From Liolophura sinensis (Eukaryota > Mollusca > Polyplacophora > Chitonida > Chitonidae): 64,000 bases of DNA. Location of the stretch: NCBI RefSeq assembly GCF_032854445.1, contig NC_088295.1, forward strand, positions 25,343,385-25,407,384, written 5' to 3'. Below the pieces are notes generated by a model, which saw only the letters and a list, made by a program, of their open reading frames with translations, was not told the origin of the DNA and did no database searches. The first letter of the stretch is position 1, and every line of letters begins with the position of its first letter. Both the position numbers and the translations under genes were made by a program. Positions 12,557 through 24,900 of this stretch are shown here, piece after piece.

Positions 12557-13640
12557 GATTAAGCACCATGCATGTACCAATGCAGAGTTATCAAATATCT
12601 CCTTTAATACAACAAAGAGCTTTGGATTTAGCACCTGCGGTAGTATCGCGTCGGAAGTCGTTCTTAATATTCGCCCACTCTGTTTGTATAAGCGCGATAT
12701 TGATACTACCCGACACCCACGCCTGCATGATTCGTGACAGCTTAGATATTGTGCTACTTCAAGTACCCGGATTCTCGTGTATATCGGCTCATCTGCCGCG
12801 GACACAATACACTTCTGTCCTATAATCACGAATATTAAATGAAAGACATCACTAGACCAAATGCATGTATACGTGGATATAAAGTATCCCATAAGAAGTT
12901 TTCAAAAAGCGAACATTTTAATTTTTGTGATATTGCTCAACCGAGATATGGCAGTTCAAATGGGGTAAAACGCGCACACTGACAAAATCAAAAGCTCCGC
13001 CATGCTATCAATTTAATCAAGGGCAAGTTATTTCTGTGATCCAAGAACGCATTTTTCATCCTTCCTCCTAGATAACTAAAGTTATGTTATGTAGTTATCA
13101 TTGATACCATTAATGCCCTAGTCGTATATTGAGCGGATCGTTTGACCTAATAGACTGAATATACAAGAAACCGAAATAATTGCGTGTGTGGAATAAGTTG
13201 GTCGAGACAATACTAGAGTGTGTTGGTGGGATTAAGGGAAATCTAAGCTGTTAAGATCTCGACTATCTCATCAGTGTTCGGGTGCATTCAGATAGATTCC
13301 CACGACTCGTGGGCTTCAGCGTCTGGCGAAAAATAAAACTTGTGAACGTCTGTTGTGTTTGAAAGATATCCTAAACTCGCTGTGTCGATATTTTGTCAAA
13401 AATGAGATGAAGTCAGTGAAACCATAGTCAGGAGTCTCTCCGTACTGTCTTAACTCATTTACTAACTAAGCACCCAAACAAACACATCAATCACATTGCA
13501 GGCCCACAATTGTCAGATTTCGCAGTTGTAGCTATACCTTTACTCGGCTATATCAAATTACGCAACAAATGAAAGATTTGAAGAATTACCAGAAAAGCTA
13601 AACCCGTAAATAACAATGACGATAAACACGTAAGTTTGAT
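12557..13640. other. Intergenic, no gene recognised
   Basis: Overlapping open frames of 85-136 codons at 12482-12892 partly use SINE sequence and show no domain. No gene is called. Confidence 0.4.
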
Positions 13641-13644
13641 TAGA

Positions 13645-13650
13645 TTTATT
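13645..13650 (-). terminator. Poly(A) signal AATAAA for the SBK-like kinase gene
   Basis: TTTATT on the plus strand is AATAAA on the minus strand, about 240 bp after the kinase stop codon. A second near-match (AATAAAA) overlaps just downstream. The position suits 3' end formation near 13.62 kb. Confidence 0.5.
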
Positions 13651-13887
13651 TTATTAGTGATGAACTGGTGCAAAAAAACAATAACTTTTTACACTGAGTG
13701 ATAGTACAGTGATGGAAGATAATCGCATGGGCTCAGTTACAGTTCTTTGAAATGTACAATTTTATATACAAATGGTGCACAGCTTCGGCTCGACGGATAA
13801 CACAAACAATCGCAAGATCTAACCGTTTACACCTATCACTTTATGAAACATATCACCGGGTGAAGTCCTTTTGACACAGTCTCTTCG

Positions 13888-14928
13888 CTACGACAGGCTC
13901 AGCACCCACTCTGACGTTCTTAAGTCTTTCTCGTTGAGATCTATATCCGAAATTTGGCGATTCCATTCGTAGCCTAAGCTAAGTTCTTCGGTAAGGTCAC
14001 TTCCAGACACACTGCTCTCGTCAGTTTCGTGAGAGCCTTTACGAGTAATAACCCATTTGTCCTCGATGAATTTGAACACCTCGTTCACCGGCGGTCGTTT
14101 CTTTGGCTTGCAGTCGAGTAATTTTCTAAAGAGTTTCATGACGCGTGGTGACAATTTCCTCCAAAGTGAAGGAACGCGGGTGTATTTTCGCCTCTGCCAG
14201 GAACGGAATTCTGCGAAATGGGTGTTGACTTCTGTTGCCTTTTCCCAAGGGAAGTTTCCCGTCAGCATGCAGAACATCATGACTCCAAGGCACCAGGTAT
14301 CCTCGGCTTTGGACACAGTCAAGCTCTCGTGACTAGCCGCTTCGCAGATCTCAGGCGGGGTATACGGAATGCAACCGTCTATTTTCTTCACAACTGTTCC
14401 TTCCTTTCGCGAAAGGCCAAAGTCGGTGAGTTTCACACGAGAAAAGTCCGATTTGAACATGAGTACGTTTTCCGGCTTAAGATCTCTGTGAACAATCTGT
14501 TTACTGTGCATAAAGTCCAGAGCTGAAGCGATCTGAGTGACGACCAGTTTGGCACTGTACTCTCTGATGCCTACATGGGGCGGAATGGCCTCGAATAAGT
14601 CACCACAAGGTGCGTGTTCAGTAACGAACACATAAGCCTCCGCGGTCTGGTAAGCTACATTGTACGCGTCCAGAATACACGGGTGGGGCGACAGGTAATA
14701 ACTCAAATTCACCTCTTGTTGAAAGTCTTTCAGCTTGGTGTTTTTCTTGAGCACCTTCTTGAGAGCCACTGTGGTGCCAGTCCGGGCACAACGTGCCAAA
14801 AGAGCGTCCCCGTACGCTCCTTTCCCCAGAGTCTTGAGTATCGTGTAACTGTTGTTCAGGTCAATGCAGGCGGGTTCTGGGGCTGGGTTGGACACGGACA
14901 TTTCTTCAGATGTCACGCCAGTCGACAT
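13888..14928 (-). CDS. SBK1: SBK-type serine/threonine protein kinase
   Basis: The product is a 346-residue protein kinase whose catalytic domain fills residues 28-292. Visible motifs are the glycine loop GKGAYG (35-40), the ATP lysine in TVALKK (K57), HRDLKPEN (147-154, catalytic D149), DFG (169-171) and an atypical PPE (191-193) in place of APE. The stretches DLFEAIPPHVG and FCMLTGNFPWEKA are typical of the SH3-binding-domain kinase (SBK1/2/3) family and distinguish it from TSSK or CAMK kinases. The acidic Ser-rich tail (300-346) is unassigned. I place the start at ATG 14926-14928; four codons further upstream are open but begin with TTG. A splice acceptor at 14950-14951 shows that the 5'UTR is spliced. 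The coding sequence is intronless. SBK1 versus another SBK paralogue, and its substrate, cannot be told from sequence. Confidence 0.93.
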   Translation of the reverse strand: MSTGVTSEEMSVSNPAPEPACIDLNNSYTILKTLGKGAYGDALLARCARTGTTVALKKVLKKNTKLKDFQQEVNLSYYLSPHPCILDAYNVAYQTAEAYVFVTEHAPCGDLFEAIPPHVGIREYSAKLVVTQIASALDFMHSKQIVHRDLKPENVLMFKSDFSRVKLTDFGLSRKEGTVVKKIDGCIPYTPPEICEAASHESLTVSKAEDTWCLGVMMFCMLTGNFPWEKATEVNTHFAEFRSWQRRKYTRVPSLWRKLSPRVMKLFRKLLDCKPKKRPPVNEVFKFIEDKWVITRKGSHETDESSVSGSDLTEELSLGYEWNRQISDIDLNEKDLRTSEWVLSLS

Positions 14929-15457
14929 TCTTACAGACAACGGAAATACCTAAAACAAGAGCCAAGAAATACAGTTAGCTCACTCGAAAGCCGTTATCGA
15001 GCAACAAAGCATTGGTTTGTGCCAATACCACATCTGCATGGTGCGATACCGTACTTGCATGGTGTGATACGTTGCGATTTATTACCCGGCAAATCCTTCA
15101 TGGCCGAGGAAGTTATGTCCTTGGCCATGGGGTAAAGTTAAACATTTCGCGGCAATTTTGTATTCACTGATACGTTCCATTCGCCTATTTCATTGCCAAC
15201 AATTTCAAAGTTCAATAATTTCAAAATAAAAAGTTTCTGCGAGAATCACCTCTTACGTGAAGATCAGAATTTACCTTTCGACAATTTTTACTTAAACAAT
15301 AGACAATCCTAAAAACATTAGAAACCGTTGAACAGAGTTGCTGACTTACCTTGTGATATTCCCTAACACAGTTGGTGGCCTGGTGAAGGCGTGAACTGCA
15401 GCAAACGCTGACAGGCTAGCGGAATTGTCTTGTCGAGAGCAAAGCTAGTGGATCTTT
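14929..15457 (-). other. 5'UTR of the SBK-like gene with one intron
   Basis: On the minus strand a non-coding first exon (about 15457 to 15350) ends at AAG|GTAAGTC. A 400-bp intron (14950-15349) follows, ending TTGTTTTAG, and the second exon starts at 14949, 21 nt before the ATG. Both splice sites match the consensus well. The transcription start is inferred from the TATA position only. Confidence 0.65.
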
Positions 15458-15480
15458 AGCACGACAGGCTTGTCCTGGCT

Positions 15481-15488
15481 CTTTTATA
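15481..15488 (-). promoter_or_regulatory. TATA box of the SBK-like kinase gene
   Basis: CTTTTATA on the plus strand gives TATAAAAG on the minus strand, within GCATATAAAAGAGCC. It lies about 130 bp upstream of the 5'UTR splice donor, so transcription would start near 15455-15460. Confidence 0.6.
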
Positions 15489-16196
15489 TGCTGGCTGAGA
15501 CTGCTCTGCCGTGACGTAGATATTGATCTGTCTGAGGCCAACACACATCGACCGCACCTAATACTCACCGTGTATCAGTTCGCGAAGGCCGGCCAAGAGG
15601 CAATTAGCCTGCCGACAGTGTGGTTACATACATCGCATGTCGTAAACTGCCAAAGACGTCAATAGCCTTACTCGACGGCTTGTAACGATGCCAGGAACTC
15701 GTATGGATTAATATTAAATATCAAAGGTGGAAGCTGATAGTCGCTGGTTATATAGAGATCTAACCGGTAATGTACGTCAAACAGCTAACTGACAGCATAG
15801 ATGCATCATAATGGATTCAACAAACAAAGGCTTATAGATGTTTACGGGCAAGGAATATCTCCGTGAAGCATATGGTGACTGGCATTTCACTTTATCTGAA
15901 TAAATTCTCGCGAGAGATGATGGGATATTACATATATCAAGTCGCAGTGCTGATCGTATAACCCACAGGGATACACACAAAGCGTGGTTTGCAGCCTACA
16001 TATACAGCACTCACAAGGACAATTTATGTCAGTTATATAGCTTAACCAGATAACGGTTATTCACTTATTTATTTATTTATTTATTTATTTATTTCATACG
16101 GAAATCATCGTTTAACAGATCTCTCGATGTTTTTGAATTTGACCTACAGTCCACAGAGGAGGTTAAGTTTGTAACTAAAGAAAGAAAAATACCAGT
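15489..16196. other. Intergenic upstream of the SBK-like gene
   Basis: No gene is recognised. The section nearest the TATA box is moderately GC-rich and may hold promoter elements. A simple TTTA repeat lies at about 16064-16094. Confidence 0.4.
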
Positions 16197-16435
16197 ATGA
16201 GTGAGTGAATGCTTGGGGTTTAACGTCGTACTTAACAATTTTTCAGTCATATGACGACGAAGGAATCCTTGTTGCAGGACGGATTTCCACCGCTCTTTTA
16301 TCTAGTGCTGCTTCACTGAGACGCCTTACCGAGCTCATCAGTCATACGTGGGAAAGTTAGCAACCTGCGGATGGCCATGGGTTTCTTTCCACCATAACGC
16401 TGGCCGCCGTCGTATAAGTGCAATATTCTTTAGTT
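16197..16435 (+). mobile_element. Composite repeat: family 2 body joined to a family 1 SINE tail
   Basis: The left part (GAGTGAGTGAATGCTTGGGG, then TTTAACGTCGTACTTAAC, CTCTTTTATCTAGTGCTGC, TTCACTGAGACGCCTTACC) is a second repeat family also seen at 47677. From about 16345 the sequence switches to family 1 SINE (GTGGGAAAGTTAGCAACCTG, then CCATAACGCTGGCCGCCG, GTCGTATAAGTGCAATATTC). It is either a chimeric element or one inserted into the other. Confidence 0.7.
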
Positions 16436-19020
16436 GCAAATATATGTCAGTAGTAGTTTGGTATATTTGATCTTAAAGAGAAATCCCACTAACAAGCTCG
16501 CATTTTCGCATTATCTTCTTTTTCAGAAAATAGACACTCTCTTGTTCTTTATCCGAGAGTTCAGAGCTACCGCAGGTCATCGTGGGCAAAATACGAGACT
16601 AAAATACAACTCCTCTGCGCGGAGACGGGGCAAAATATCCTACAACACATTAGAATCATTTCCCACGGCAACCCTTCTGGCTGCACCTCTCGAAGCAGAG
16701 TTACATGTTTAGGGCTAAATACTCTTGAGCTGTGTGTAAAACACCAATCAACATAATTCCCTAGGTTGCGAAGGGAAATGACGATTGTAGATGCACCCTG
16801 CCAAAATTGAGAAGACATTATGGTATAATATACCAAGATAATTGGAACAGTGCTTGAGCCTGATTCACAAGGTCTCAGTGGTGTTCTTGTCTTGAAATCT
16901 AATTACTAAAGAGTGTAGAGAAGCTCAATTCACCACATAAAATCTCACTCACTTTTAAGCATTAAGTATGGAATCTGTCCATATCTGGTAGACAATTATA
17001 CCATTGCAAAAACATTTGGATGGTTAAAATAACCTTTTGAATTTAATACTTCATCGATGCATATACATATCTGGTGTAATGTTGTCCTTTCTTTTAAACT
17101 TTTCCGAAATTTTCACAGATGAAATCTATGTAATAAAAAAAGAGACTTGTTATTAACAAAAATTGATTTCTGTTTCAAGTTATGTTTGGGGTAGGCACAT
17201 GTAGTTATCCCGGAAAACTGCCCTGGTCATGTTGTTATATCTTTGGGAGTTATTCTGATAATTTCCAACAGTAATATTTTGTGTGTGTTTTTGTCTTCTG
17301 CTACTAATCTTTGATGCCTAGCTTGTTGCTTTGTACAGCCTATATTCACTTCTGCGCGATTTTCCTCTACTTTCCTCTACCCACATGATGCAGGAGTTGC
17401 TAACTGGTCTTTAGCTTTGTTAGTAGTAGGCCCACTTGTATTTCTAGTAGCTATATATCATTACACCATTCTCGGCCCTGCGAGTCGATTAACTATAGCA
17501 TTTTGTCCACTATCCACACACGCTCTGACATGGTCCTGACCAATTTAACAGTAAACTCGTCCTGCTTTTCGCCTGATTCTCGACGAAATGGACGTGAACA
17601 GTTTTATTATCTTCGTGCAAAGTGTTTACTCCATCTTTAAGCGCTGAATGTCCACTAAATCCATTTCTGTTAACGAATTCTGCACACTGCACAATTACGC
17701 AGTGTGCGCTCTTTTTCACATGGAGGCTGGAATCCAGCAGCGTATAAGGTAAACAGGCGGATGTTATTGATTAGGTGCCTGGAAGCTGTTTACTACATAT
17801 AAAACCTGTGATGCTTTGCCTGCTTTCTTCTGCTTCACTCCACGCGGACACACTTCCAAGATTCCCCACTATGTAGTTTCTGTATGTCCACACATCGACT
17901 ACGACTGAGCATTTTAAGTCAAAACAGCTGTCTATAACTTCAGCATAAGAACTCACTAGCAACTGAATGATGAAGGTGAATAACTTATCACAGAAATGTG
18001 TCACGCATATCCAGAAGGTATATACATTGGTAGTGTAATCGTTTATCACTCGTTTCGGCTAAAAAACATAGAGCTTTGCATCTAATGCTATCTCTGACTT
18101 TGCATCGTCAACCCTCGATGCGTCATTCGGATAAAGCGACGTAATCGCCACTGGCTCGAATACTCAAGTCAGTTTACTCCGGTTTCCTTAAATTCATATA
18201 CAGCTATGTAAGTGAAAGAATAAATTAGACAAAATTTTGTTGAAAATGGACAACTCAGTCAGGCACTCAAACTTTTCATGGGTAAGCTATATGCATCCAA
18301 TGTTCATTCATCACAAATGGTCGACGTAGGCGTAACTGTAGTCCATTGTCCGATTCCCTTTATTGGTCATTGCCTATTGAGAAAATGTCGAATATCTGTT
18401 ATGGCGCTTCAATTTATGAAAATACATTTAGTTAAATAAATTAGTTACAAGGGAAATAAATATATAAAAATAAATATTTATCAAAAGTGTTCCTTTTCAT
18501 GCAAGTTTCTTACCGCTAAATGATCTATCACTGTTTTTTTTTTATTATTCTATGACTAATTCATTTCAAATGACCATATTTTATTTTCCTTATTCATTTG
18601 ACTGTGGCATATAAGGATTTTTTTTCATACGATAGCAGTTAGTTTTATGGGTGGAGAAAAACGGAGTGCCCGGATAAACCACCGATCTTTGGCAACGAAC
18701 TTTCCCACGTGTGACGTACAGATATATGCACACGATATTGGTGGAGAAATGTAACCATGTTTTAAAATTAATCATAAATGTAGAGACAGACAACCGGCTC
18801 CCATATGAAACGCTATATGAACAAGCGTAACTTTGCAATTGCTGCGATATCCAGCCTGGAGCTTGTGTCGTCTTCCAATCCCGTGAATTAACTGCATGCC
18901 TCATGTTAAATGCCTCACTAAACGACCCATGTTATAAGATAGGACGTCAAAAATTGGACCGTCACCATAAGGCCGACAGGCAGACAGACAGAGCGATTTA
19001 TAGGACTGCTGGTTGCCTCT
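16436..19020. other. Intergenic, no gene recognised
   Basis: Open frames are at most about 104 codons and have no recognisable domain. A short SINE-tail remnant (AAAACACCAATCAACAT) lies near 16739. Near 18640-18710 there is a degraded dispersed-repeat remnant (TATGGGTGGAGAAAAACGGA). Confidence 0.45.
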
Positions 19021-19162
19021 GCTTATTTATTTAATGATTTGATTGGTGCCTAATGGTGAGAGGAAACCGGGCAGAGCCCGTGGGAGGAAATCTGGCAGAG
19101 CCCGAGGGAAACCCACGATCATCCGCAAGTTGCTCGCAGCCATTTTAATTACGACCGGAGAG
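19021..19162 (-). mobile_element. SINE fragment (family 1) with an internal duplication
   Basis: GCTTATTTATTTAATGATTTG and GATTGGTGCC are followed by GAGGAAACCGGGCAGAGCCCG, a near repeat of that segment (GGAGGAAATCTGGCAGAGCC), then CCCACGATCATCCGCAAGTTG and CGACCGGAGAGGAAC. The copy lacks the GCCGTACTCAAG segment and the tRNA-like head. Confidence 0.65.
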
Positions 19163-20410
19163 GAACTTGTCGCCACTTAAAAACAATGATGATTTAAGAT
19201 GAATGCTGTGAGGTTAAAGGAAGAAACTTCATACAGTCAACTGAAAACCACTGTACAAATGTAAGGCAGAAAGTCTCAAACAGATCCTGATACATTTCGG
19301 TATGCTATCAAAGTAAAGGGCGGGCAAACTAGAATGAATAAATGAATGATTATGGCTTTACGCCATATCGGCAATATTTCAGCCATATCGTGGCGAGAAC
19401 AAGGCGAAAACACAGAACTTAAATTTCAACAAATGCAGGTGCAAGCTATTTAATACACACTCGGTGCAGTTACAATGAAATCGGTGCCAAATTCAGGAGG
19501 ATCTCATAAACTCATAAATCTTCTGAATCGACTTTTGGACGGAATCGATGAGTTGTCAGCAGTAACATCTGAATATGCCTGTGACATATCAAAGCCAGCA
19601 GTAACACTGTAAATCAAATCTAAGCACAAAACACCAGAAACCTTCGGAATGTTTCTGTGTCAGTACAAACACATCTTTACATTCAGTTTCGGCGGCATGT
19701 CAGTGCTCGTGAAAATCCATAACAAACCAATAAATTAGAGAGATTGGCAGACTGTAATGAAGGTTGCCCTGTAAACTAACAGCAGAAACTGTGCCACAGT
19801 TGGAGAACTATTTTAACAGAAGACGATCGTAGACAATTTCACTAGCTACATGTACAAGACTTGCTAAAATCGGTGAGTTGGTCTTACAAACAGCGACATT
19901 CGGAAGTGCAAAGTGAAGACGGCGTAGAAACATTTTCTACACAGCGCTAAATATGTGAAAGACTGACAATGTTGACCTTTCAAAAGGCTAACAGCTTCAC
20001 AAGGAGCGCTCGAGTTCACACCAAAAAACATGTGTCAAACATATATCACAGGGCGCCTGAATCCATACAGAGTGCAGAGCAGTATTACGGGACTTCAATG
20101 ACAGAAAAATTACTACCACAGGAAATTACCCACCCATGAACTAATGAAGATATTTCCAGCATAGAAATAGAAGGTGCTGCATACATTTATAAGATTTGTA
20201 TTACTAGCAAATTACAAGCTCTCAAAGTTCTCGTCCACCTAACGTGAAAAATCGGTGAAAGTGAAAAATGTATCATGATATACAGACAGGACCAGTTGAG
20301 TGTATAACTACCAAGTCAAAGCTGTGTTGCTGCCAAAAATAAAAGGCAATGCAGGTGGTGCGCCGATAGCAAAAGGGTCACGGCATCAACAGTAAGACAA
20401 CGGTATATTC
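19163..20410 (-). other. Region downstream of the polycystin stop codon; probable 3'UTR plus intergenic
   Basis: No open frame is supported. The transcript of the polycystin-like gene must end here or further left, but I find no unambiguous AATAAA on the minus strand close to the stop codon. A short repeat remnant (GGCTTTACGCCATATCGGCA) lies near 19350. Confidence 0.4.
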
Positions 20411-21918
20411 CTAGAACCTCCTGTACTGCCCGGTACTGGAATCAAAACTGGCTACCTTATCAGTGCGAGTGGCGCTGAGAGGTCTGTTGCTTGTCTGCTC
20501 GGAGTGCTTCTTCAAAAGGTTCTTCATGGCGAGCCGGTCGGCGTCTGTCTTAGGGCCAAGGACGTTCTCTAAGTTGTCCTGGTCGAAGTAAGCCTTGGAA
20601 ATCGTGTTGAGCAGCTCATCCACCTTGTCTGGGAAGTGTTCCACCGGAGCTTTGCCATTCCCGTTATCTCCTTTCTTCAGGTTATTTAGCAGGATATCTT
20701 CGGATTTGCTTGTTGGTGGGGCCGCCCCTCCAAGACCTGTCCACTGCTTAAAGCGTCCAAGCATGAAGTCAACGATCTCGTACTCATTAGGCTGTTTGGT
20801 GATGTCGTGTTTGACGGAGCTGAACGACTCGTTCAAGATCGACACGAACATGTTGACCAGAATAAACGTGATGGTCAAGACGAAGAGGAAAAAGAAGATG
20901 GGCGTTATCAGTGGTTCCATCATCATCATGGAGTAGATGTCAAACTTCCCCATCATCATCAAAAATCCGGCCTCCATCGAGTTGATGAAGTTCGCGAAGA
21001 TGTAGATGTTGGTGTGATAGACAAGGTAGAAAAGCTGAATAAACGCCAGGAACACGATTGTGAAGATGATTCCAAAGTGGAACATGCTCTTCCATCCGTT
21101 CCGTAGAGTAGCAGCCAGCATGGACATTCTTCGGTTAAAGCGCAGTAGTTTCAGAAATTTGAGAGTGGCCAAGAAAACCAACCAGCCTATCAGATAGCTG
21201 AGCATCTCATTCCAGTAACCAATATATTGGAACTTCATGTACTCGTTGCCCTGGGAGTTCTTGAAGATGCTTGTCAGTTGGTTAGTGACAATTAGCCGAT
21301 AAAAGTATATGACAACACAGCCAATGGAGAATCCAATGATGCTGATTTCCACAATGTTCCAGAAATTTTGAAGGTATTTGCCTTTCTCTTTCATTATACA
21401 CTTGACTTCACGATAGATGAAGAAGATGATAAAGAGAAGGAAGGCTATTTCACATGCGATCTGGAACAGAATCGCCGACTGCATGTATGAGAAAAGACGG
21501 ACTGGTTCAAATCGGTACGAGGCAACAACTCCAGCACTGGGGTGCCATTCTGCCAACAAAGTGGCAACAGCAAACAGATTGATACCAGGGTTGTACACAG
21601 TAAATTCAATGAATACTGCCCTAGTGAATTTATCAATCCAGCCTTCGTTTTCCAGCTGCTTCATCTTAAACAATAAGTCATTTAGAGATTCTCGGAGCTC
21701 CACAACATACCCACCGCCATTGTAAATAGCCAGACGTCCCCAGTATGGGTAACCATCTAAACTGTCAGCGTCTCTGTACACGTAATGGCTTGGAGGCTCT
21801 GTTCCATTGAGATCTGTCCAGCTTGTACCATACGAACCCTTTTCTTCATTCCAGAACAGGTAGTCACCGTTACACGACTCGATTAGGTCTTCAAAGACTT
21901 TTTCCATACGACAGGTAC
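20411..21918 (-). CDS. PKD1-like: Polycystin-1-like exon 31: TOP domain, TM7-TM11 channel, C-terminus
   Basis: A 1,508-nt terminal exon, acceptor TTGCAG|GTACCT, stop at 20411-20413. It encodes the rest of the TOP domain (GYPYWGRLAIYNGGGYVVEL, RAVFIEFTVYNPGINLF), TM7 (ACEIAFLLFIIFFIY), TM8, TM9 with the S4-like KFLKLLRFNRRMSML, TM10 (FHFGIIFTIVFLAFIQLFYL), a pore segment (FLMMMGKFDIYSMMM) and TM11 (FVLTITFILVNMFVSILNES). The position aligning with the LGD filter aspartate of PKD2 is Lys here (MGK). The tail continues YEIVDFMLGRFKQWTGL and a charged region with no clear motif. An internal ATG at 21905-21907 is not a start; the exon opens upstream into the acceptor. Confidence 0.96.
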
Positions 21919-24900
21919 CTGCAAAGATTTTTTTCTCGTTTTACGATCATTCTCTCTTCTTAACCAGAATAAATTGCCACTAAAATTGGTGTCATTGTCT
22001 TAATTAGTGTTTAACGCAGTTCTCCATGTAGTTCCGCTAATATCAGGGCCTCGACATGTAATGATCTACAGTTAAAATTTACGTCAGGTTTACCTGTGGA
22101 GGAAACCGAAGCACCCAAAGAACCGATGTCCTTCGCCATCCTACAACGGATTACAGATGATTTTGATCTGGTTATGTCCTATTTAAAAGTACATTCTTGT
22201 TCGGCCAGGACTAGCATTCTGCACGGTTAAGCCATGACACGCGTGACACGCCATGACACGCACCCCTTAAACACCATGATATCGATACATCACACATTTA
22301 CAACAAAGTAATCAAAACATCCAAGGAAGGTCTACTGCCAAAGGTCTCACCTCGGGAAATTCTTAGCTGTCTCATTGTAGCATATCCCATGATTCGCGAT
22401 ACCTTGTCGTTAATATAACCTCTAAGGTACAGAGGTGGGTCATCGTTGTAATAGACATTGGCTCGTATGCTCGGCACAAGGCTGTTTGTTGTCCAGTTCC
22501 AGAAGTTCTTGGTATTATGCACCTAAAGATATGAAACATAACATTTTCTTACTTTGAGATCACTTATCAACGAGATGTAACCAGGCAAACAAACAGAGCA
22601 TGGATTTAAAGACCGATAAAGGCTTAGCGCCACGTCGGTAATATTTCAGCAATTCAGTTTAAATTCGATATCGTGGTAATTCAGTTTAAGAATATACATG
22701 TATATAGTGTGCCTCCAAAATGGCTAGAGCATGTTGTTTTCAAAGCCTATTCGGAAGCATGAGCGAAGTAACAAAAAGTTCATGAAACACCACAAACACA
22801 AGGTGTGTGGCCATAATCACCAGCACATCTTAGTATTCAATGCTCTCATGTGAGTCAGAGTCAGTTTCAAAAAATTAAGCTTGGGAAAAAAACCCAGCAA
22901 TAAAAACCACAAAAGCTGGTAACTTCTTATATTGTTAGACGAGTAGACGTGCATCGAGTACATCTAAGCTCAAGTTTAACTCACTATAAACACAACTAAA
23001 CAAACATTTTTCGGGGGGGATGGGGTAAGGGGTGTCTCGATGAACAACGTACGCGACTTTTTCCCGACAAATCAAGGCACAAAGGTGTGTGTTCATGACC
23101 ATTTGCAAATTTGGCCTCACTGTCCTGACATTCCTTGGCGACAATAAGCGGTCGATGGTACGTGCTTATGTGTCCGTTTGTGCAGTCTTTAGTATTGTTT
23201 TGTTTGATTGGTCTTCTACGCCATACTCAAGAATATTTCACATATAGAACATACAGAACTATAATGGGAGGAAACCAGACAGAGCCATGGGGAAATCCAT
23301 GACCATCCGCAAGTTGCTTACAACCAGTACACCTGTCATGTACACCTGTCATGTACGCTTATGAACAAACGACTAACACTAATTTCATTAGCACATGTTA
23401 ATTCTTCTGGGTGTTAACACGTGCCTTGGAAACACCTGTCCGCATCCAACCAATAGTTCTAGGTTAGGAATGAGCACGCATAAACTTACACCCGAGCAGT
23501 TATCAGCAAAATGTGGGAATTACTATTTGTAGACGTAAATATAATATTTGCTCATATCTGCAATAACCACGGACACAATGAAATTCCACTGAAAAAAAAG
23601 TGCTTTACAGATGGAATAGGTTGAAGCCCTACAGCAGATGTACATCAAATCAGCAGAAGACCCCAAAAAATTAAGCAAGCATGCAAACGTCAAGTTTTGT
23701 TTTCAGTGGTCCTTCGAGTAGTCCCTAATTTATCTTTTTTTAAATTTTACACTGAAGATCATAATACACAGACCTGTCTGAAGTCAGAGGAGGTGATGTT
23801 GTTTCCTATGAAGTTCCTCTCCAGACTGTACTTGTACAGGTAAGACAGCGGGTCACGGTTCCCATAGCTGATCACCATCAGCACCCACAGGAAGAAGGCG
23901 TAGAAGACGATCTCACGGATCACATTCCACATCTCGATCTCCTTCAGGCGTATCAGACGAGCCTTCTCTAGCGTGTGAGGGTCCGGTGGTTTGTAAGCTA
24001 CCTTCTTTGGTCTTCCGTAACCTAATGAGCGTTTACAGAGAACAGTAAGAAATACCTCCAGAACTAATTGTCAAGATCACAAATATTTTTTGTAATATAA
24101 CATAAAAAACACTTCTCTCTCAGGATTTCTCTCTCAACAAATCTTTATCCAGTTCAGAAATCTTCACACCAACTCATCACTTTCTTTTCATACACACCGT
24201 AGATTGCCTGGATTCTTGGTACATGTATGAAAATACATGTAACTAAACAACTTTTAATACAGTCTTTCAGCCATAGATATAAATCATGAAACAACTGATT
24301 TCTTATAGCGCAGTCGGTTTTGGGATACATTTATGTTTAATACATCTGTTCTAGATTTTTGAGAAAACAGCAGTTTAAACGCACAGAACACATTAAAATG
24401 AAGTATACATCAAATAAAACATCATTTAACACTGTCCAGTAACATAGTTCGTCTCATTTTTTGAGAAATTTTACAACCGAGCAAAATGCCTTGAAAACAT
24501 CCGATTTTCAGTGAGCTGTTGAGACCTAAAGGATATCACTGACGTCACATCCATATTTTTGGCATGAAATGTTTCAAGGTCCATTTGGATAGTGTATTCA
24601 TATTTCTGTATGTTGATGCATTTTGATTCATTACATCTAGCAGTCTGTGTGTCAAGTGTCAAAAACCTGATGTGACGTCACTGGTCCCAATATGTTCAGA
24701 ATAAGCCACCACGGAATCCAAAGTTTCAAATGCAATTTATCAGGTCAAAAAATTCTAAACAGTTAAATTTAACTACTTCCTAGACTGTGTTCATTGTACT
24801 GAAATCTGACAAATACTTCATGTTAGTTATTGCCCCAAATCAATATCAGTTTTACTTTTTTTTTTCTTCTTTGCCATGGTAATATTTATTTTAGTTTTGC

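Noticed and set aside
13888-14928. Testis-specific serine kinase (TSSK) identity
   Set aside because: The DLFEAIPPHVG and FCMLTGNFPWEKA segments and overall order fit SBK kinases better than TSSK.
14929-14940. Kinase start four codons further upstream
   Set aside because: The upstream codon is TTG, not ATG; the first ATG in frame after the splice acceptor is at 14926-14928.
20595-21725. Plus-strand frames opposite the channel exon
   Set aside because: Antisense shadows of a strongly conserved coding exon.
21445-21907. ATG at 21905-21907 as the start of a separate channel protein
   Set aside because: The frame continues upstream to a good acceptor at 21918 and joins exon 30 in phase to complete a canonical polycystin extracellular domain.
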